From NCBI GenBank assembly GCA_964244065.1, contig CAXTHH010000001.1, positions 310,001-374,000 of the forward strand: a DNA stretch of 64,000 nt, in the 5' to 3' direction. This document shows, in pieces, positions 9,841 to 17,840 of this stretch. How positions within the stretch are numbered: position 1 is the stretch's first letter; each line of letters starts with the position of its first letter. The position numbers were made by a program, and so were the translations under genes. A model generated the notes under the pieces. The model saw only the letters and a list, made by a program, of their open reading frames with translations, ran no database searches and was not told the DNA's origin. Source of the DNA: JASLDZ01 sp964244065 (GTDB lineage Bacteria > Pseudomonadota > Alphaproteobacteria > Caulobacterales > Caulobacteraceae).

Positions 9841-10953
9841 TCAGTAGACGACCACGCTCCTGATGCTCTCCCCCGCGTGCATCAGGTCGAAGGCCTCGTT
9901 GATGCGCTCCAGGGGCAGGGTGTGCGTGATCAGAGGGTCGATCTCGATCTTGCCCTCCATGTACCAGTCGACGATGCGCGGCGTGTCGGTGCGGCCCCGC
10001 GCGCCGCCGAAGGCCGAGCCCTTCCACGAGCGGCCGGTGACCAGCTGGAACGGGCGGGTGGAGATTTCCTGGCCGGAGGGCGCCACGCCGATGATGTAGC
10101 TCTCGCCCCAGCCGCGGTGCGTGCACTCCAGCGCCTGGCGCATGGTGGCGGTGGAGCCCACGCACTCGAAGGAGAAGTCGGCGCCGCCGTCCGTGAGCTT
10201 CACGATCTCGCCGACCACGTTGTCGCGCCCGGTCTCGTCGGGGTTCAGGAAATCGGTCATGCCGAAGCGCCGGGCCATCTCCGCCTTGGCGGGGTTCAGG
10301 TCCACGCCGACGATCCGGTCCGCCCCCACCAGCCGGGCGGCCTGGATCACGTTCAGGCCGATGCCGCCCAGGCCGAAGACGACGACGTTGGCGCCCGGCC
10401 AGACCTTGGCGCTCCACAGCACCGCGCCCACGCCCGTGGTCACGCCGCAGCCCGCGTAGCAGATCTTGTCGAACGGCGCGTCCTTGCGCACCACCGCCAA
10501 CGCGATCTCGGGCAGCACGGTGAATTCGCTGAAGGTGGAGCAGCCCATGTAGTGGGCGATCGTCTGGCCCTTGTGGCTGAACCGGCTGGTCCCGTCGGGC
10601 ATGACGCCCTTGCCCTGCGTACCGCGGATGGCGGTGCACAGGTTGGAGCGGCGCGACAGGCAGGTTTTGCACCGCCGGCATTCGGGCGTGTAGAGCGGGA
10701 TCACGTGGTCGCCCACCGCCACGCCGGTGACGCCCGCGCCGACCTCCACCACGACCCCCGCGCCCTCGTGGCCCAGGATCGAGGGGAACACGCCCTCGCT
10801 GTCCAGCCCGTCCAGCGTGTAGGCGTCGGTGTGGCAGACGCCCGTGGCCTTGAGCTGAACCAGCACCTCGCCAGGGCGCGGCCCCTCAAGGTCCACCTCC
10901 ACGATCTCGAGCGGGCGTTTGGCCTCGAAGGCGACGGCGGCGCGGGTCTTCAT
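9841..10953 (-). CDS. adhC: S-(hydroxymethyl)glutathione dehydrogenase / class III alcohol dehydrogenase
   Basis: 370 residues, the standard size of zinc-dependent class III ADH. It has the catalytic-zinc elements (ATGVCHTDAYTLDG, GHEGAGVV), the structural-zinc four-cysteine loop CRRCKTCLSRRSNLC, the Rossmann motif GLGGIGLNVI and the C-terminal ESIRSVVVY typical of the enzyme. It oxidises S-hydroxymethylglutathione with NAD in formaldehyde detoxification and often also reduces S-nitrosoglutathione. ATG 10953 begins MKTRAAVAFEA, the conserved N-terminus. It is divergent from the SOS cassette across a 97-bp gap that holds the LexA operator. Confidence 0.95.
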   Translation of the reverse strand: MKTRAAVAFEAKRPLEIVEVDLEGPRPGEVLVQLKATGVCHTDAYTLDGLDSEGVFPSILGHEGAGVVVEVGAGVTGVAVGDHVIPLYTPECRRCKTCLSRRSNLCTAIRGTQGKGVMPDGTSRFSHKGQTIAHYMGCSTFSEFTVLPEIALAVVRKDAPFDKICYAGCGVTTGVGAVLWSAKVWPGANVVVFGLGGIGLNVIQAARLVGADRIVGVDLNPAKAEMARRFGMTDFLNPDETGRDNVVGEIVKLTDGGADFSFECVGSTATMRQALECTHRGWGESYIIGVAPSGQEISTRPFQLVTGRSWKGSAFGGARGRTDTPRIVDWYMEGKIEIDPLITHTLPLERINEAFDLMHAGESIRSVVVY

Positions 10954-11019
10954 GCCCCGCCGCCTAGCGCGCCGGCGGCAGGCTGACCAGCCGGAACAGC
11001 GACTCGACTCTCCCTGTTC

Positions 11020-11034
11020 GTTCTGCAAATGTTC
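11020..11034 (+). promoter_or_regulatory. LexA (SOS) operator
   Basis: GTTCTGCAAATGTTC is an exact match to the alphaproteobacterial direct-repeat SOS box GTTC-N7-GTTC. It ends 16 bases before the start of the EndoIII-ImuA fusion gene, placing it over the probable promoter or transcription start. LexA repression relieved by RecA after DNA damage is therefore expected for the fusion-imuB-dnaE2 operon. Confidence 0.9.
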
Positions 11035-11050
11035 TCATCGGAGATGAGGC

Positions 11051-12643
11051 ATGCAGCTGCAACTGGCCCTGGAGGAGGGGGATCGGAGCCTGGCGCTCCT
11101 GCACGTGCGCGACCGGCTGGTGGAGGCGTTCGGGCCGCCGCAGCCGCACGTGCGGCGCGACCCCGTGGCCCAGCTGGTCCGCGCGCTGATCGCCTCGCGC
11201 ACGCAGGACGCGGTGTCCGACGCGGTGCTGGCCCGGCTGCGCGCCGCCTTCCGCCCGCTCGCCCGGCTGGCGGAGGCGCGGGTGGAGGAGGTGCTGCCCG
11301 TCATCGCGCCCGTCACCCATGCCGAGCGCAAGGCCCCGCAGTTGATCGAAGCCATCCGGCGCGTCGGCCGGCTGCGCGGCGCGGTCACCCTGGATTTCCT
11401 AGAGGGCTGGCCTGTGGACGACGCCATGGCCTGGCTGCAGGAGCTGCCGGGCGCCGGCCAGAAGGTGGCCGCCAGCGTGCTCAACCTCTCCACCCTGCGT
11501 CGCCGCGTGATGGTGGTGGACACGCACGTCCAGCGCGTGGCGCGGCGGGTGGGCCTGGCGGGGGAGAGGGCCGAGGCGGGCGAGGTGCGCCTCGTGCTGA
11601 TGGACCTCGCGCCCGACGTGTGGGAGCCCGAGGACTTCAGCGACCTGCACAAGCTGCTCAAGCGCCTGGGCCAGCTGCACTGCCACGCCGCCATGCCGGA
11701 GTGCCCGGCCTGCCCCCTGCGGCAGGGGTGTCCCGAGGGGGAGCGACGCTTCGGGCGTCGTCGGCAGGCGGGCGCGGCAGGCCGGGAGGGGCGGTCCGCT
11801 TCCAGTCCCGTTCCCGCTCCGGCCGCCGCCAACGAGAACGCCTCGGGCGACCGGCTGGACGCCTACCTGCGCCGCCGCGTCGCCCGCATCGAGGCGCGGG
11901 GCCGCAGGCCCTGGGCCGAGGCCGCGCCGCCCGTCTCCTTCGGCGTTCCCGCGCTGGACGCGGCGGTGGGCGGGCAGGGGCTGCCGCCGGGGGCGCATCA
12001 GGGCGCGCCCGCCGCGCCGCAGGACCACGCCGCGCCCCTGATCCTGCCGCTGATGGCCGCCGCCCGGCTGGAGACCTCGGGAGTCAGGCTGCTGATCGTG
12101 CAGGAGCGCGAGGCCGCGCGAGAGGGCGGCGAGCTCTACGCCCCGGGCCTGGAGGCGCTGGGCGTACGCCCGGAGGAGACCGCCTTCGTGCGCGTGAAGG
12201 AGGGCGCGGAGGTGCTGCGCGTGGCCGACGAGGCGGTGAAGCGCCGCGCCGTGCCCGTGGTGCTGGCGGAGCTGCGGCGCGGGGCTTCCCTCGCCGACCT
12301 CGCCGCCACGCGCCGGCTGAACCTGGCGGCGCAGCGGCGCGGGCTGTGGCTGTTCTTCCTGACCCCCGACCTGGCCTGCACCTCCGCGGCCCTGACCCGG
12401 TGGCGCGTGGCCTCCGCGCCCAGCCAGGGGCCGCCGGGGCGGATCGGCCCGCCCGCCTTCCACCTGCACCTGCTTCGCAACCGGCTCGGGCCCACCGGCG
12501 CGTGGGCGGCCGAATGGAGCCCCCGTGAGCGCCGCTTCACCTCCGCCGTCCCCTTCGCCCCCGACGCCCCCGCCCGGCCCCCGATGGCTGCACCTGTGGA
12601 CGCCCACGCTCTCCACCGACCGGCTGCGACGTGCGCGGCCTGA
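11051..12643 (+). CDS. Endonuclease III-type DNA glycosylase fused to ImuA
   Basis: One 530-residue frame with two domains. Residues about 10-228 are an HhH-GPD glycosylase: the hairpin LPGAGQKVAA with Lys138, VVDTHVQRV with Asp157 (the catalytic Lys/Asp pair of Nth), and a [4Fe-4S] loop with Cys211-x6-Cys218-x2-Cys221-x5-Cys227. After a Pro/Ala linker, residues about 268-510 match ImuA (FGVPALDAAVGGQGLPPGA, APGLEALGV, TRRLNLAAQRRGLWLFFL, LTRWRVASAPS), the RecA-like partner of the ImuB-DnaE2 mutasome. The ATG at 11051 follows GGAG by seven bases, just after the LexA box. The 3' end overlaps imuB by 119 bases. I know of no described protein with this arrangement; both halves look intact. Confidence 0.88.
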   Translation: MQLQLALEEGDRSLALLHVRDRLVEAFGPPQPHVRRDPVAQLVRALIASRTQDAVSDAVLARLRAAFRPLARLAEARVEEVLPVIAPVTHAERKAPQLIEAIRRVGRLRGAVTLDFLEGWPVDDAMAWLQELPGAGQKVAASVLNLSTLRRRVMVVDTHVQRVARRVGLAGERAEAGEVRLVLMDLAPDVWEPEDFSDLHKLLKRLGQLHCHAAMPECPACPLRQGCPEGERRFGRRRQAGAAGREGRSASSPVPAPAAANENASGDRLDAYLRRRVARIEARGRRPWAEAAPPVSFGVPALDAAVGGQGLPPGAHQGAPAAPQDHAAPLILPLMAAARLETSGVRLLIVQEREAAREGGELYAPGLEALGVRPEETAFVRVKEGAEVLRVADEAVKRRAVPVVLAELRRGASLADLAATRRLNLAAQRRGLWLFFLTPDLACTSAALTRWRVASAPSQGPPGRIGPPAFHLHLLRNRLGPTGAWAAEWSPRERRFTSAVPFAPDAPARPPMAAPVDAHALHRPAATCAA

Positions 12644-14144
12644 GCCGGCGGCGGACCGGCCGCTGGCGGTCGCGGCCAGGCAGAGCAACGCCCTGCGCCT
12701 GGTCGCGGTGGACGGGCTCGCCGCCGCCGCGGGCCTCGCCCCCGGCCTCACCCTGAAGGAGGCGCGCCGCATCGTCCCGGAACTCCTCGTCGCGTCCGAG
12801 GACCCGGCCGCGGACCGCGCGCTCGCCGCCCGCCTGCTCGCCCTGTGCCGGCTGACCGCGCCCGCCGTGGCGCGCGACGGGCCGCACGGCTTCGTGCTGG
12901 ACGTGACGGGGGCCGCGCGCGTGCACGGCGGCGAGGCGCAGCTGGCCGCCGCCGCCTGCGCCCGCTTCGCCGCTCAGGGGGTGGCCGTGCGCTGGGCGCT
13001 CGCGGACACGCCGGGCCTCGCCCGGGCCTGCGCCCTGTTCGGAGACGGCGGCCTGGTTCCGCCCGGGCAGGGGGCCGCCGCCCTCGCGCCCCTGCCGGTG
13101 GAGGCGCTGCGTCTTTCGGACGAGGACGCGGCCGACCTGCGCGCCCTCGGCTTCCGCCGCGTCGCCCCCCTGCTCGACCGCGCGCGCGCCCTGTCGCCCA
13201 CGCTGGAGGGACGCCTCGGCGCGCGGCTGGACGCGGTGCTGGGCGCGGCGTCCACGGCGCTCGCCGCCGCGCCCGCGCGGCCGCGCTACGTGGCGGAGCG
13301 CCGGCTCGCGCAGCCCGTCGTGGGCGCGCCCTCCGTGCTGGCCTGGACGCGCCGCCTGCTCGCGGCTCTGGAGCCGCAGCTCCTGGCGCACGGCCGCGGC
13401 GCGCGCGCGCTGGAGCTGACCCTGACCCGTGTCGACGGCGAGCGCCGCATCCACCACGTGCGCACGCGCCGGCCCCAGACCGACCCCGCCGCCCTCGCCC
13501 GCCTGTTCGAGGGGGCGCTGGGCGCGCTCGCCGGCCTCTCCGACGAGGCGCCCGCCGTCGGCTCGGAGATCGAGGCCTTGCGCGTCGAGGCGCGCCTCAC
13601 CGCTCCCCTGGCCCCCGCCACGGGCGACCTGCTGCGCACCCGCGAGTCGGACACGCGCCGCTTCGACGCCCTGGTGGAGAGCCTGTGCGCCCGTCTCGGC
13701 GAAGGAGTGGTCGAGGCGCCCCGTCGCGATCCGGCGACGCTCAAGCCCGAGCGCGAGGTGCGCCTGGCGTCCCTGGACGCCGCGCCCCGCCGTCGGCGCC
13801 CGGCCGGTCCGCTCCAGCCCGCTCCGCCGCCGCCGCCCGCCTGGGGCGAGGTCGTGCTTCGGCCGCTTCGCCTGTTCGACCCGCCCGAGCCGGTCGTCGT
13901 GCTCGGCCGCCCCGACGAGAGCCCGCCCTTCACCTTCGCCTGGCGCCGCCTGCGCCGCCGGGTCGTGCGCGCGGAAGGGCCGGAGCGCCTCGCCCCCGAA
14001 TGGGGCCGCGAGACGGAAGGCGCCCGCACGCGCGACTACTACCGCGTGGAGGACGAAGCGGGCCGCCGTTACTGGCTCTATCGGGAAGGGCTCTATGGCG
14101 GCGAGACCCACCCCGCCTGGTTCGTCCAGGGCGTGTTCGCGTGA
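12525..14144 (+). CDS. imuB: ImuB, catalytically inactive Y-family polymerase-like mutasome hub
   Basis: 539 residues. The N-terminal WLHLWTPTLSTDRLRR block replaces the metal-binding residues of Y-family polymerases, as in ImuB. The palm and little-finger-like regions follow (DVTGAARVHGGEAQL, ADTPGLARACA). The C-terminal RPLRLFDPPEP is the usual beta-clamp-binding and ImuB signature. ImuB links the sliding clamp, ImuA and DnaE2 during translesion synthesis. The GTG start at 12525 lies 119 bases inside the fusion gene and follows GGAG; there is no later conventional start before conserved residues. The stop overlaps the dnaE2 start (GTGA). Confidence 0.9.
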   Translation: MSAASPPPSPSPPTPPPGPRWLHLWTPTLSTDRLRRARPEPAADRPLAVAARQSNALRLVAVDGLAAAAGLAPGLTLKEARRIVPELLVASEDPAADRALAARLLALCRLTAPAVARDGPHGFVLDVTGAARVHGGEAQLAAAACARFAAQGVAVRWALADTPGLARACALFGDGGLVPPGQGAAALAPLPVEALRLSDEDAADLRALGFRRVAPLLDRARALSPTLEGRLGARLDAVLGAASTALAAAPARPRYVAERRLAQPVVGAPSVLAWTRRLLAALEPQLLAHGRGARALELTLTRVDGERRIHHVRTRRPQTDPAALARLFEGALGALAGLSDEAPAVGSEIEALRVEARLTAPLAPATGDLLRTRESDTRRFDALVESLCARLGEGVVEAPRRDPATLKPEREVRLASLDAAPRRRRPAGPLQPAPPPPPAWGEVVLRPLRLFDPPEPVVVLGRPDESPPFTFAWRRLRRRVVRAEGPERLAPEWGRETEGARTRDYYRVEDEAGRRYWLYREGLYGGETHPAWFVQGVFA

Positions 14145-17100
14145 GCGACGAGCGCCGGGCCCGGCCTGCGCCCCTGAGGCCGCCCGCCGAAGGGCCCGCC
14201 TACGTCGAACTGGGCGCGGCCACCTGCTTCTCCTTCCTGCGCGGGGCTTCGTGGGCGCACGAGATGGTGGGGCAGGCCTGGGAGCTGGGCCACGCCGGCG
14301 CGGCGGTGGCCGACCGCAACACGGTGGCCGGCGTGGTGCGCGCGCATATGGCCGCCAAGACCATGAACACGACGCTGGGGTTGGAGGAGGGCGCAGCCCT
14401 CGCGCGCCCCTTCCGCCTGGCGGTGGGCGCGCGCCTGGCCTTCGTGGACGGTTCACCCGACGTGCTGGCCTACCCTTCGGACCTGGAGGCCTGGGGCCGG
14501 CTGACGCGCCTGCTGACCCGCTGCGGCTATGAGAAGGACGCCCACAAGGACGACGCCCAGGTCACGCTGGCCGACCTGCGGGACTTCGCGAAGGGGCAGA
14601 ACCTGATCGTCGTTCCGCCCGAGCGGCCGGACGCCGAGGCGCTGCGGCCGGTGCTCGACCGGCTGCTGGAGGCGACGGGCGGGCGCGCCTGGCTCGCCGG
14701 GTACCGTCGCTTCGACGCCGTCGACGCGCGGCGGCTGGACCTCTGCGCCGACCTGGCGACCCGGGCGGGAACGCCGCTGGCCGCCATCAACGACCCGGTG
14801 TTCCACCATCCCTCGCGGCGGCGCCTGCACGACGTGATGAGCTGCATCCGCGAGCACGTCACGCTCGCCGAGGCCGGGCGGCGGCTCGAGCCCAACGGCG
14901 AGCGCCACCTGAAGTCCGCCACGGAGATGGCGCGGCTGTTCCGCGACCATCCGGACGCCGTGCCGGAAAGCGCCCGCTTCGCCGCCCTGTGCGACTTCAG
15001 CCTCGACGAGCTCAGCTACATCTACCCCGACGAGCCCGTGCCGCCCGGCAAGACCGCGGATCGGCACTTGCGGCACCTGACGTACGGCGGCCTGCACAAG
15101 CGTTGGCCCGTGAAATCGAAGGAGAAGGTCCAGGCGAAACGGCAGCTCGACAAGGAGCTGCGCTTCATCGGCAAGCGCCGGTACGCCCACTACTTCCTGA
15201 CCGTCCGCGACATGGTCGCGTGGGCGCGGAGCGAGGGCATCCTCTGCCAGGGGCGAGGCTCGGCGGCCAACAGCGTGGCCTGCTTCTGCCTGTTCGTCAC
15301 GGCGGTGAACCCGATCCGGCACAAGCTCCTGTTCGACCGCTTCATCTCCGAGGAGCGGGACGAACCGCCGGACATCGACATCGACTTCGAGCACGAGCGC
15401 CGCGAGCGCGTGATCCAGAACATCTACGCGCGTTACGGCCGCCACCGGGCGGCCATCTGCGCCACGGTGATCCACTACCGGCCGCGCATGGCGATCCGCG
15501 AGGTGGGCAAGGTGTTCGGCCTGTCGGAGGACGTCACCGCGGGCCTGGCCTCCACCATCTGGGGCTCGTGGGGCGACGCCCTGCCGCCCGGATACGTCCG
15601 CCAGGCGGGGCTCGATCCGGCGGACCAGGGCCTGCAGGAGGTGATCGCGCTCGCCAACGAGCTGATCGGCTTCCCGCGCCACCTGTCGCAGCACGTGGGC
15701 GGTTTCGTGCTGACCCAGGGACCCCTCTCGGAGATCTGCGCCATCGTGAACGGCGCCATGCCGGATCGCACCTTCATCGAATGGGATAAGCAGGACATCG
15801 ACGATCTGAAGCTGATGAAGGTCGACGTCCTGGCGCTGGGCATGCTGACGGCCCTGAAGAAGGGCATGGCGATGCTGGAGGCGCAGGGCGTGCTGGAGCC
15901 CGGCTTCGACCTGGCCAAGCTGCCGATGGACCAGGTGGACGTGTTCGACATGTGCGCCGACGCAGACACGGTCGGCGTGTTCCAGATCGAGAGCCGGGCG
16001 CAGATGAACATGCTGCCCCGGCTTCGCCCGCGCGCGTTCTACGACCTGGTGATCGAGGTGGCGATCGTCCGGCCCGGGCCGATCCAGGGCGACATGGTCC
16101 ACCCCTACCTTCGGCGAAAGGCGAAGCTGGAGCCCGTCGTCTACCCGCGCCCGGGCCCCGGCTTTCCGCAGGGCGAGCTGGAGGAAGTGCTGTCCAAGAC
16201 GCTGGGCGTGCCGCTGTTCCAGGAGCAGGTGATGAGGGTGGCCATGGTGGCCGCCCGGTTCACCGGCGCGCAGGCCGACGGGCTGCGGCGCGCCATGGCC
16301 ACCTTCAAGCGCACGGGCGGCATGGGAAGGCACCGGGCGGCGCTGACCGCGGGCATGCGCGAGCGCGGCTACACGCCCGCGTTCGCCGAGGCGATCTTCA
16401 AGCAGATCGAGGGCTTCGGCTCCTACGGCTTCCCCGAGAGCCACGCAGCCTCGTTCGCGATCCTGGTGTACGCCTCGGCCTGGATGAAGTGCCGGTTTCC
16501 GGCGGTGTTCTGCGCCAGCCTGCTCAACAGCCAGCCCATGGGCTTCTACGCGCCGGCGCAGCTGGTGCGCGACGCGGTGGAGCACGGGGTGGAGGTGCGG
16601 CCGCCGGACGTGGAGCACAGCCTGTGGGACTGCACGATCGAGACGGCGGAGGACGGGGCGCTGGCCGTGCGCCTCGGCCTGCGCGTCATCGACGGCCTGT
16701 CGCGCAAGTGGGCGGACCTGATCCCCGAGCGACGGGGCGCGGGCTACGGCGACTTCGACAGCTTCGTGCGGCGCACGGGGCTGACCCGCGCCCAGGTGCG
16801 CCGGCTGGCCGACGCCGACGCGTTCGGCAGCTTCGGCATGGGCCGGCGGGCGGGAACCTGGGGGGCGCTCCAGGTGAAGCGCAAGGCGGCCGCGCCGCTG
16901 ATCGACGACCTGCCGCGGATCGCCGCCGCGCCCGACCTGCCGCTGCTGGCCGCGTCTGAGGAGGTGGTGGCCGACTACCGCACCACGCGCCTGTCGCTGA
17001 AGGGCCATCCCCTGAGCTTCCTGCGCCCCCTGTTCGCGGGAGAGGGCGCGCGGGCGTGCGGCCAGGTCGTGACGCTGCGCGACGGCGACCGCCTGTCGGT

Positions 17101-17641
17101 GGCGGGCGTGGTCCTGGTCCGCCAGCGGCCGGGCAACGGCAAGGTGTGCTTCATCACGGTAGAGGACGAGACGGGCGTCGCCAACCTGGTGGTGGTCACC
17201 GACGTGTTCGAGCGGCACCGCGGGGAGATCATGCGCGCGCGCCTGCTGGTGGCGCACGGCCGCGTGCAGAAGAGCCCGGAGGGGGTGACGCACGTGTTCG
17301 TGCATCGGCTGGAGGATCGCTCGGCGGAGCTGGGCCGCCTGTCGGACCCGCAGGACGGGGAGGGCGACTTCGCGCCCGCCATCGCCCGGGCCGACCACGT
17401 GCTCACCAACGGGCCGACCGGCTCGGGGGCGGTGAAGCTGCAGTCCCTCGGGCCCTCGTCCATCGCCTCAGGGCCGCTGAAGGAGCCGGACCGGCGGGGG
17501 TTGGGCTCACCCCCCGGCGCCTTCAAGGCGCCCGAGCCCAAGGTGGTGCACACCACCGATCCCAAGCCGCGCCAGCCCGGCCTCCCCGCCAGCCATCGCC
17601 ACCCCCGCGACGTGCGGATCATCAGCCGCGACTTCCACTGA
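14141..17641 (+). CDS. dnaE2: Error-prone DNA polymerase III alpha subunit DnaE2 (ImuC)
   Basis: 1166 residues from GTG 14141. An N-terminal PHP domain opens YVELGAATCFSFLRGAS. The polymerase core includes GRGSAANSVACFCLFVTAVNP and the catalytic PPDIDIDFEHERRE with its aspartates near residues 410-414. The fingers domain (QHVGGFVLTQGPLSEI), tandem HhH and a C-terminal OB-fold (GVVLVRQRPGNGKVCFITVEDE) follow. DnaE2 performs SOS-induced translesion synthesis with ImuA and ImuB. It overlaps the imuB stop by four bases, so the three genes form one LexA-controlled unit. The last 60 residues are a low-complexity tail. Confidence 0.95.
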   Translation: MSDERRARPAPLRPPAEGPAYVELGAATCFSFLRGASWAHEMVGQAWELGHAGAAVADRNTVAGVVRAHMAAKTMNTTLGLEEGAALARPFRLAVGARLAFVDGSPDVLAYPSDLEAWGRLTRLLTRCGYEKDAHKDDAQVTLADLRDFAKGQNLIVVPPERPDAEALRPVLDRLLEATGGRAWLAGYRRFDAVDARRLDLCADLATRAGTPLAAINDPVFHHPSRRRLHDVMSCIREHVTLAEAGRRLEPNGERHLKSATEMARLFRDHPDAVPESARFAALCDFSLDELSYIYPDEPVPPGKTADRHLRHLTYGGLHKRWPVKSKEKVQAKRQLDKELRFIGKRRYAHYFLTVRDMVAWARSEGILCQGRGSAANSVACFCLFVTAVNPIRHKLLFDRFISEERDEPPDIDIDFEHERRERVIQNIYARYGRHRAAICATVIHYRPRMAIREVGKVFGLSEDVTAGLASTIWGSWGDALPPGYVRQAGLDPADQGLQEVIALANELIGFPRHLSQHVGGFVLTQGPLSEICAIVNGAMPDRTFIEWDKQDIDDLKLMKVDVLALGMLTALKKGMAMLEAQGVLEPGFDLAKLPMDQVDVFDMCADADTVGVFQIESRAQMNMLPRLRPRAFYDLVIEVAIVRPGPIQGDMVHPYLRRKAKLEPVVYPRPGPGFPQGELEEVLSKTLGVPLFQEQVMRVAMVAARFTGAQADGLRRAMATFKRTGGMGRHRAALTAGMRERGYTPAFAEAIFKQIEGFGSYGFPESHAASFAILVYASAWMKCRFPAVFCASLLNSQPMGFYAPAQLVRDAVEHGVEVRPPDVEHSLWDCTIETAEDGALAVRLGLRVIDGLSRKWADLIPERRGAGYGDFDSFVRRTGLTRAQVRRLADADAFGSFGMGRRAGTWGALQVKRKAAAPLIDDLPRIAAAPDLPLLAASEEVVADYRTTRLSLKGHPLSFLRPLFAGEGARACGQVVTLRDGDRLSVAGVVLVRQRPGNGKVCFITVEDETGVANLVVVTDVFERHRGEIMRARLLVAHGRVQKSPEGVTHVFVHRLEDRSAELGRLSDPQDGEGDFAPAIARADHVLTNGPTGSGAVKLQSLGPSSIASGPLKEPDRRGLGSPPGAFKAPEPKVVHTTDPKPRQPGLPASHRHPRDVRIISRDFH

Positions 17642-17840
17642 ACGCGACAAGGACGACGAAGCGCAACAACGGGAGGCGACGACGTCGACGAGGGCGACGG
17701 TCGCGACGCGCGCGCCCTCGCGGACGCGTCCGTGACAAAGGCGAAACCCGATCGCGCTTGGCGGTCGGCGGCTCCGGTGGCTAACGTCCGCCCGCAGCGA
17801 AGCAGCCCCCAGAGCCGCGCGCATCCGGAGCCCAAGCCCC

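Noticed and set aside
12845..14140. A 432-codon upstream extension in the dnaE2 frame
   Set aside because: It is the out-of-frame shadow of imuB; the PHP domain starts soon after GTG 14141.
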